From Candidatus Pullibacteroides excrementavium (GTDB lineage Bacteria > Bacteroidota > Bacteroidia > Bacteroidales > P3), in the NCBI GenBank assembly GCA_017694335.1, contig JADIMZ010000085.1, positions 1 through 47,870 on the forward strand: 47,870 bases of DNA, read 5' to 3'. The notes under the pieces were generated by a model. The model was given only the letters and a program-made list of their open reading frames with translations, was not told the DNA's origin and did no database searches. Positions 43,184-47,870 of this stretch are shown in pieces. Position 1 is the first letter of the stretch, and every line of letters starts with the position of its first letter. Made by a program: the position numbers and the translations under genes.

Positions 43184-44239
43184 CTATTGAATCGGCTGGC
43201 CATTGAATGTCATGGAAGCAATCTGCTCCTTTGCCTTGCTTGCCATGTCCGTCGAAAGCGGCGCATAATGCACTTTCACTGTCATGGCCTGGGCATCCTC
43301 TCCTATCATCCAGTAGAGAAAGTCCTGCAAAGCCTTGGCTTCTTCAATCGTGCGTCCATCGTAGGATTGTTCCTGGTAAGCCAGCAACCAAGTCAGGCAG
43401 CTGATCGGGTATGCTTGTTCCGAAGCCGAATTGGTAATCATGACACGGGTATCGTCAGGAATGTTGCCTGTCGCGGCAGCGGAAATGCTTTCCGTGCCGG
43501 GTTGCACGAAATTGCCGGCGGCATTCTGTATCAAAGCCATCGGAATCCGGGCGGAAAACGCATATTCGGAACCGATATAACCAATGGCCCCTTCTGTCTG
43601 CTTGATATTGCCTGCCACACCGGGGTTACCTTTGGCGGCCATCCCGACCGGCCATTTCAAAGCCTTTCCGGCCCCTACTTCCTGCGCCCACTCTTCGCTC
43701 ACTTGCGAAAGGTAGTAGCTGAAAACGTAGGTGGTACCGCTACCGTCCGAACGGTAAACGGGAAAAATCTTGAGATCCGGCAACTTCACGTCAGGATTGA
43801 CGGCTGCGATAGCCGGATCCGACCACATCGTCAGCTTCCCCATATAAATATCGCTCAGCAACTGGGGGGTCAAACGCAATTCTTTCACGCCTGGCAGATT
43901 GTAAGCCAATACGGCTGCGCCCAAACACGTAGGCACATGGATGACAGCCGGCATTGTCTTCATTTCCTCATCGTTCAAAAAAGCATCGCTTCCCGCAAAA
44001 TCCACCAGACGATCCGCCAAGCTGCGGATACCGGTCCCACTACCTTGAGCCCCGTAGTTGACGGCCACTCCGGTTGCTGTCTTATAGGCATCGAAAGCCA
44101 TATTGTAATACGGAAGCGGGAACGTGGCGCCGGCTCCCACCAGGCCGGAAGACTTTCCGGAACCGCAAGAAACCCATGCAAGCATGGCCAGACTTGCCAC
44201 CAAGCAAGCGATGATTCTGAAGATTCTTTTCATGATCAT
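43184..44239 (-). CDS. pstS: Phosphate-binding lipoprotein PstS
   Basis: 351 aa; MKRIF at 44233 is an equally good start. Lipoprotein signal LACLVASLAMLAWVSCG-type ending with Cys, so anchored in the periplasm. PstS motifs: GAGATFPLPYYNMAFDAYK (phosphate-binding loop), YGAQGSGTGIRSLADRLVDFAGSDA, YRSDGSGTTYVFSYYLSQV and EGAIGYIGSEYAF. High-affinity phosphate capture for PstCAB. First gene of the pst-pho operon; promoter and candidate PhoB site just upstream. Confidence 0.96.
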   Translation of the reverse strand: MIMKRIFRIIACLVASLAMLAWVSCGSGKSSGLVGAGATFPLPYYNMAFDAYKTATGVAVNYGAQGSGTGIRSLADRLVDFAGSDAFLNDEEMKTMPAVIHVPTCLGAAVLAYNLPGVKELRLTPQLLSDIYMGKLTMWSDPAIAAVNPDVKLPDLKIFPVYRSDGSGTTYVFSYYLSQVSEEWAQEVGAGKALKWPVGMAAKGNPGVAGNIKQTEGAIGYIGSEYAFSARIPMALIQNAAGNFVQPGTESISAAATGNIPDDTRVMITNSASEQAYPISCLTWLLAYQEQSYDGRTIEEAKALQDFLYWMIGEDAQAMTVKVHYAPLSTDMASKAKEQIASMTFNGQPIQ

Positions 44240-44283
44240 ATGTGTTTATTATGTTCAGCTGATGAAACCTCTTACAGGTGGCG

Positions 44284-44291
44284 CAAAAGTA
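44284..44291 (-). promoter_or_regulatory. -7 box of the pst operon
   Basis: The minus strand reads TACTTTTG (TAnnTTTG), 44 bp before the pstS ATG. There is no -33 TTTG; direct repeats lie in its place (44319-44337). Confidence 0.6.
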
Positions 44292-44318
44292 CCCGGCTTT
44301 TCTTTCGTGGGTATTACA

Positions 44319-44337
44319 TTTTTGTTTCGTTTTTGTT
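44319..44337 (-). promoter_or_regulatory. Candidate PhoB-type direct-repeat operator
   Basis: AACAAAAA occurs twice on the minus strand (44319-44326 and 44330-44337), exactly 11 bp apart and 27 bp upstream of the -7 box. PhoB/OmpR-family regulators bind direct repeats of 11-bp period in this position. The sequence differs from the enterobacterial Pho box, so the call rests on spacing and context. Confidence 0.4.
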
Positions 44338-44363
44338 AACCATACGCAAACTATTGATTTCTA

Positions 44364-45314
44364 CTATATAAAAAGTGGCATCCGGGCTCGAACCATCCGA
44401 TGCTTGCCGCGGAAATCATGCCGGACTTCCACCTCTTCGAACCCGGCCGCCACCAGCAAATCCTTGTTTTCACGAGGAAAGGATTCATTGATTTCGGCCA
44501 GGAAGAAACCACCTGGAGCCAGATGCGCACGGGCAATCCGGGCCAATGCCCTGTAAAAGGCCAAAGGATCCTCCTCGTCCACAAACAGGGCCATATCCGG
44601 TTCGTAATCCAGGACATTGGAACGCATCAAGTCTTTTTCCGATGGCAACACGTAAGGAGGATTCGACACCATCAACTGGAACGGCCCGCCTGCCACTACC
44701 GATTCAGGTAGATTCCCTTCCAGTACATCATGCTGGAAAAGACGGACGGAAAGCCCAAGGTCATGCGCATTCCTGCCCGCCGTCGACAAAGCGATGGATG
44801 ACAAGTCGCAAGCGTAAACCTGCGCGTCCGGAAACGTCTTGGCCAGAGCCAAAGCCAAAGCGCCGCTCCCGGTACACAAGTCCAAGATACGGGCCGAAGC
44901 CGAATGACCGGAAAGAGGCAAACTTTCGCAGGCCCATTGGAAAAGCTCTTCCGTTTCCGGTCTGGGAATCAGCACGCCCGGCCCCACCCTCAATTCCATT
45001 CCCGCAAAAAAGGCTTTGCCAAACACGTATTGAACCGGCTCCGCTTTCTCCAGCCGTTGCAAGACCGACTTCAGAAGCGGAACTGACTTCAGAGGAACAG
45101 GTTGCTCCATTTCAGCCAAAAGCCTTGCCTTGGAAATCCCTGTGATTTCCTCCACCGACCAATAAAACAGACTGTCAGCTTCAGCCTGTTCATACAAAAC
45201 TCCCAATCTCTGGCGAAAAGCTTCCTTCCACTGACGGAAAGTAACCGGATCGCTTCCTACGTGCTGGTTCAACCCGCAAGCCTTCATCTCTTCAAGTTTT
45301 TGTTTCCCAAGCAT
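44364..45314 (-). CDS. prmC: Release-factor glutamine N5-methyltransferase
   Basis: 316 aa from ATG 45314 (MLGKQKLEEMK); the longer frame to 45416 overlaps gldB and is rejected. SAM-dependent enzyme methylating the GGQ glutamine of RF1/RF2. N-terminal helical RF-binding domain (about 30-95), then a Rossmann methyltransferase: GVLIPRPETEEL, ILDLCTGSGALALAL (SAM loop), ACDLSSIAL, and the substrate motif VSNPPYV. C-terminal part LAPGGFFLAEINE. 31 bp downstream of gldB and probably co-transcribed with it; gap of 124 bp before pstS. Confidence 0.95.
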   Translation of the reverse strand: MLGKQKLEEMKACGLNQHVGSDPVTFRQWKEAFRQRLGVLYEQAEADSLFYWSVEEITGISKARLLAEMEQPVPLKSVPLLKSVLQRLEKAEPVQYVFGKAFFAGMELRVGPGVLIPRPETEELFQWACESLPLSGHSASARILDLCTGSGALALALAKTFPDAQVYACDLSSIALSTAGRNAHDLGLSVRLFQHDVLEGNLPESVVAGGPFQLMVSNPPYVLPSEKDLMRSNVLDYEPDMALFVDEEDPLAFYRALARIARAHLAPGGFFLAEINESFPRENKDLLVAAGFEEVEVRHDFRGKHRMVRARMPLFI

Positions 45315-45345
45315 TCCATCCACCCCATGCTTCCCCGTTCTTTTC

Positions 45346-46326
45346 CTACGGCTTGTAGCGCGAAACTTCCAATAGGGTCCTGGCATCCGCCTGCCGCAAC
45401 GCGTTCCAATCCGCATCGCTCTTTCTCATATAAGCTTCCACCATCCTCCATCCGACAAACTGGGCAAGGCGGGCCGGTGCTCCCGGCAAAAGCGGATTAA
45501 ACGGCCCTTCGTTGACAAAGTAACGGAACTCGAACGGGTCGGTTTCGAACAACAAGCCTTGGCTTACCAGATAATCCCAGACCAGGCCTTCATTCTTCCG
45601 GCACCAGTCCATTTGGGCTTCCGTATATCCGAACAGCACAAAATCAGGTTCATCCGGCAACACATGATGCAACGCATATTGGATTTTCCCTTCCCAGGCG
45701 ATATAGTCGAGCAGGCATCCTTCTTCCGGTGCGTCCAAACGCGACATGACAAGAATCCGGGCCGCATCGGGCAACAGATAGGCTGAATTCAACCTTTGGC
45801 TGATATAACGAGGGATTCCATATTCATCCATGAGATCCTGATTCCCGTCTATATACAAATCCAGGCCCACGACAAGGACAGAGTCCATGAAGAAGACCCG
45901 ATTCGGATGATCCAGGTATGATATATACGTGTAAACCACCGGATTCCGGAATGAAGGATCCAGCCGGTGCATTTCCCGGAACAATCCGGCCAAAGAAATG
46001 CCGAGCCGCAGGGAATCCGCGTCGTATTGTTCCTGGATACGTGCATGCAGAAGCCTGACCACCGGATCCTCTATGAAATTCCTCAATTGCCATAAGTTCA
46101 GCGTATCCTGCAGGTCAACCCCATCAAAAAAAAGGGGATAAGAAGAAGCGATTTCCTCCAGGCCGACCCGCATGTCCGCAGTATCCAGCTCCATCAAGGC
46201 ATTCTCGTACCTAAGCACAGGTACCGGTTCCGGTCTGCTTTCCGGAGAACTGCAAGCCCCCATGAACACCAGGAAGAAAGCCAAACCGCCCCGAAACCCG
46301 AATCCCCTTCTTTCGCATCGTATCAT
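45346..46326 (-). CDS. gldB: Gliding-motility lipoprotein GldB
   Basis: 326 aa. Lipoprotein signal LAFFLVFMGACSS with the lipid Cys at about 25. Matches the GldB pattern: PVLRYENALMELDTADM, SYPLFFDGVDLQDTLNLWQL, RLGISLAGLFREMHRLDPSF, DHPNRVFFMDSVLVVGLDLYIDG, MDEYGIPRYISQRLNS and VLPDEPDFVLFGYTEAQMDWCRKNE. GldB is needed for gliding in Flavobacterium and is conserved in non-gliding Bacteroidales with type IX secretion, where its role is unclear. A NAD-synthase-like gene lies close by on the other strand, as in other Bacteroidota. Confidence 0.93.
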   Translation of the reverse strand: MIRCERRGFGFRGGLAFFLVFMGACSSPESRPEPVPVLRYENALMELDTADMRVGLEEIASSYPLFFDGVDLQDTLNLWQLRNFIEDPVVRLLHARIQEQYDADSLRLGISLAGLFREMHRLDPSFRNPVVYTYISYLDHPNRVFFMDSVLVVGLDLYIDGNQDLMDEYGIPRYISQRLNSAYLLPDAARILVMSRLDAPEEGCLLDYIAWEGKIQYALHHVLPDEPDFVLFGYTEAQMDWCRKNEGLVWDYLVSQGLLFETDPFEFRYFVNEGPFNPLLPGAPARLAQFVGWRMVEAYMRKSDADWNALRQADARTLLEVSRYKP

Positions 46327-46409
46327 ATATTTTCTGTTTCAAATGGTTTCTGCACCGTCTGTTGTGCATTAATTGACCCCCAAAATCGTTCCGACAGGGA
46401 TTTTTTCCT

Positions 46410-46417
46410 TATCTTTG
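46410..46417 (+). promoter_or_regulatory. -7 box of the outer-membrane barrel gene
   Basis: TATCTTTG matches TAnnTTTG. The -33 region is not convincing. It predicts a 5' leader of about 115 bases, unusually long here, with a GC-rich foldable part (GCGCTCTCGCGGAGAG region, 46435-46460). Confidence 0.55.
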
Positions 46418-46541
46418 TCTGAATGGAACCGTTCGCGCTCTCGCGGAGAGATTCCCCGCCGGCTCCAAAATTAGGAAAAACATAGAACATATATTATCAA
46501 TCTGTGTCAGCAGAGGATATAAACACCTAAAAAAGAATCTC

Positions 46542-47405
46542 ATGAATCGCGCTCTTATACTTGTCCTGAGCCTGATGTTCGGAACGTTCTTACTGGCTCA
46601 AAGCAGCAATCCTGATTTTATCGACAGTCCGTCATGGGTTTTGGCTGGAGAAGGCGAACTGGCCGATTTCCCTTCTCCGGTGGCGATTCCAACCCCCACG
46701 GACCATTCCCGGCCCGCCGCAAGCCGTGCCGCCTCGAAGGCCCGTCCCCGGACATCTTCCAACGAAGGGTTCTTTCATTTGGGCATCTATGTAACGCCTA
46801 CGCTCAACTGGCTCAGCTCGGTCGATAAGGATGAAGCCGGGAACCGGCGGTACGAACGGACAGGTTCCAATTTTTCAGCCACACCGACCGTGATGCTCGA
46901 CATGCGCCTGTTCCGGCGTTTCTATGTGGGTGTCGGCGTGGCATACAACACTTGGGGAGGAAAGATTTCGGCTATCAACGGCCCATACGATTACAAGCGT
47001 TCGTTTTCATTTTCATACGTCGAGATACCGGTCCGTGTCAAAATCCAGACACGGAACTTTTCCGATAGCAGGGCTTCGTTGTTTTTCTCGGCAGGAGCCA
47101 ACCTCGGGTTTGGCGTAGATTTCTCGTACCGGGACAAGTACAAGGACCTTCAGATGATTGCCCCGATTCCAGCAACAGGCGACTTTGTAACAAACAAACA
47201 GAAAATAAAAGAAGACCGCAAGCTGGCCAACCTGTCGGCGGTAGGGCAAATCGGAGTCAATTACCAGATTGGACGGCGCTTGAATCTGTTGGTCGGCATC
47301 GAATACCATTACGGGTTCATCCGACCCTTGAAAAAGGGCGAAACCCATCCTTGGCCTGATTTCAATAACCAGCAAATAGGCTTGGTACTAGGTATCATGT
47401 TCTAA
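46542..47405 (+). CDS. Outer-membrane beta-barrel protein
   Basis: 287 aa. Signal peptide ALILVLSLMFGTFLLAQS, then a low-complexity Pro/Ala/Arg linker (PTPTDHSRPAASRAASKARPR) to about residue 78. The rest is alternating hydrophobic-polar strands: GFFHLGIYVTPTLNWL, SATPTVMLDMRLFRRFYVGVGVAYNTWG, FSYVEIPVRVKIQTR, FFSAGANLGFGVDF, IGVNYQIGRRLNLLVGIEYHYG, ending GLVLGIMF with a terminal Phe. This is the small porin-like OMP family (8- to 10-stranded) seen in Bacteroidota, similar to PorT-type barrels; no exact assignment. 41 bp before the NAD-synthase-like gene, likely one operon. Confidence 0.82.
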   Translation: MNRALILVLSLMFGTFLLAQSSNPDFIDSPSWVLAGEGELADFPSPVAIPTPTDHSRPAASRAASKARPRTSSNEGFFHLGIYVTPTLNWLSSVDKDEAGNRRYERTGSNFSATPTVMLDMRLFRRFYVGVGVAYNTWGGKISAINGPYDYKRSFSFSYVEIPVRVKIQTRNFSDSRASLFFSAGANLGFGVDFSYRDKYKDLQMIAPIPATGDFVTNKQKIKEDRKLANLSAVGQIGVNYQIGRRLNLLVGIEYHYGFIRPLKKGETHPWPDFNNQQIGLVLGIMF

Positions 47406-47446
47406 AAGTCCTAAAAGTCTAACAAACAATACTCAAACCTATCACC

Positions 47447-47870
47447 ATGAAAATTGCCATTCTTCAAGACGGATTCGGGCCTATTCACATAGAAGAGAAC
47501 AAAAAGAAAATTTCCAATTTTTACCAAAAAGCCAGCACAGCAGGAGCCGATATCGTTTTAATCCCGGCCGAAGCCATATGCGGGTTTGAACCGGAATGCC
47601 TGCTGGACTATTCCGATTTCACCGATATGCTGGCAAAAGCCCAAAAAGAACTGATCCGATCCACCAATCCGGAAACGGCGCTGGTATTCGACACGCCTTT
47701 CGCGCTGGACGGCTCTTTTTCCCCTTCTGTCATTATCGCGTACGACGGATGCATCCAACATTCCTTGCCTCAGTTCCACAATGATTTCGACCTGAACGAA
47801 TGCATCGTCAACTTTCAGAACGAAAGCTTGCTGGTTGCCTCTTTTTCAGCCATGACCCACCTGCCGCTTT
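47447..47870 (+). CDS. nadE: NAD synthase-like protein, N-terminal nitrilase/glutaminase domain (3' end outside window)
   Basis: Starts ATG 47447 and is open to the right edge; 141 residues seen. MKIAILQDGFGPIHIEENKKKI...GADIVLIPAEAICGFEPECLLDY aligns by eye with the glutaminase domain of bacterial NAD synthase (usual pattern GADLVIFSELAVCGYPPRDFL), which supplies ammonia to the synthetase. The nucleophile-partner Glu (PAEA) is present. The lysine expected in the YRKxxLP motif is not: the matching segment is CIQHSLPQF. The Cys motif lies beyond the edge. The domain may be degenerate. Other carbon-nitrogen hydrolases are the alternative. Confidence 0.7.
   Translation, partial: MKIAILQDGFGPIHIEENKKKISNFYQKASTAGADIVLIPAEAICGFEPECLLDYSDFTDMLAKAQKELIRSTNPETALVFDTPFALDGSFSPSVIIAYDGCIQHSLPQFHNDFDLNECIVNFQNESLLVASFSAMTHLPL

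Noticed and set aside
42773..44371. 532-codon open frame on the plus strand
   Set aside because: Antisense to pstC and pstS, both of which have full family motifs.
45315..45416. N-terminal extension of PrmC
   Set aside because: Overlaps gldB and is Arg-rich nonsense; the family starts near ATG 45314.

Overview
The window is chromosomal DNA from a Bacteroidota bacterium, most likely of the order Bacteroidales. The evidence is a full-length SprA (type IX secretion translocon), a GldB lipoprotein, two cargo-like proteins with type IX C-terminal regions, a BACON domain, a BtuG-like beta-propeller lipoprotein beside a TonB receptor, and -7 boxes of the TAnnTTTG kind that is typical of Bacteroidota. 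Recognisable Shine-Dalgarno sites are largely absent. I see no rRNA, tRNA, phage, insertion-sequence transposase or CRISPR array.

Layout. 1-5 kb (+): acetate kinase, dihydrolipoamide dehydrogenase, a 121-bp palindromic repeat element, RfbC and a lytic transglycosylase. 5.2-7.3 kb (-): phosphonoacetaldehyde hydrolase and 2-aminoethylphosphonate transaminase. 7.6-13.1 kb (+): an unknown helix-turn-helix protein, a segment bounded by perfect 23-bp inverted repeats that looks like an invertible promoter (drawn here in the OFF orientation), then two secreted surface proteins, the second with a gingipain/HagA-like DUF2436 and cleaved-adhesin arrangement. 13.2-24.9 kb (-): BtuG-like lipoprotein, TonB receptor, SprA and RuvA. 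25.1-26.8 kb (+): an amino-sugar kinase-like protein and an FKBP isomerase.

27.0-37.2 kb holds the most unusual system. A leftward operon encodes a zinc-ribbon FHA protein, a tail-anchored PP2C phosphatase, a tail-anchored FHA protein, a membrane-spanning Ser/Thr kinase and an exported BACON/PEGA protein. A rightward operon encodes two exported proteins (LPP20-like and DUF4384) and an exported WG-repeat plus caspase-like protease with an intact His/Cys dyad. A small AraC-type regulator sits between them. A 27-nt palindromic motif (22 of 27 identical) occurs about 40 bp upstream of the -7 box of both operons, so they probably form one co-regulated phospho-signalling and protease module.

37.2-44.2 kb (-): pstS-pstC-pstA-pstB-phoU followed by a response regulator and a PhoR-like kinase, with a candidate 11-bp-period operator at pstS. 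44.4-46.3 kb (-): prmC and gldB. 46.5 kb to the end (+): an outer-membrane beta-barrel and the 5' part of an NAD synthase-like gene whose glutaminase domain seems to lack its catalytic lysine.
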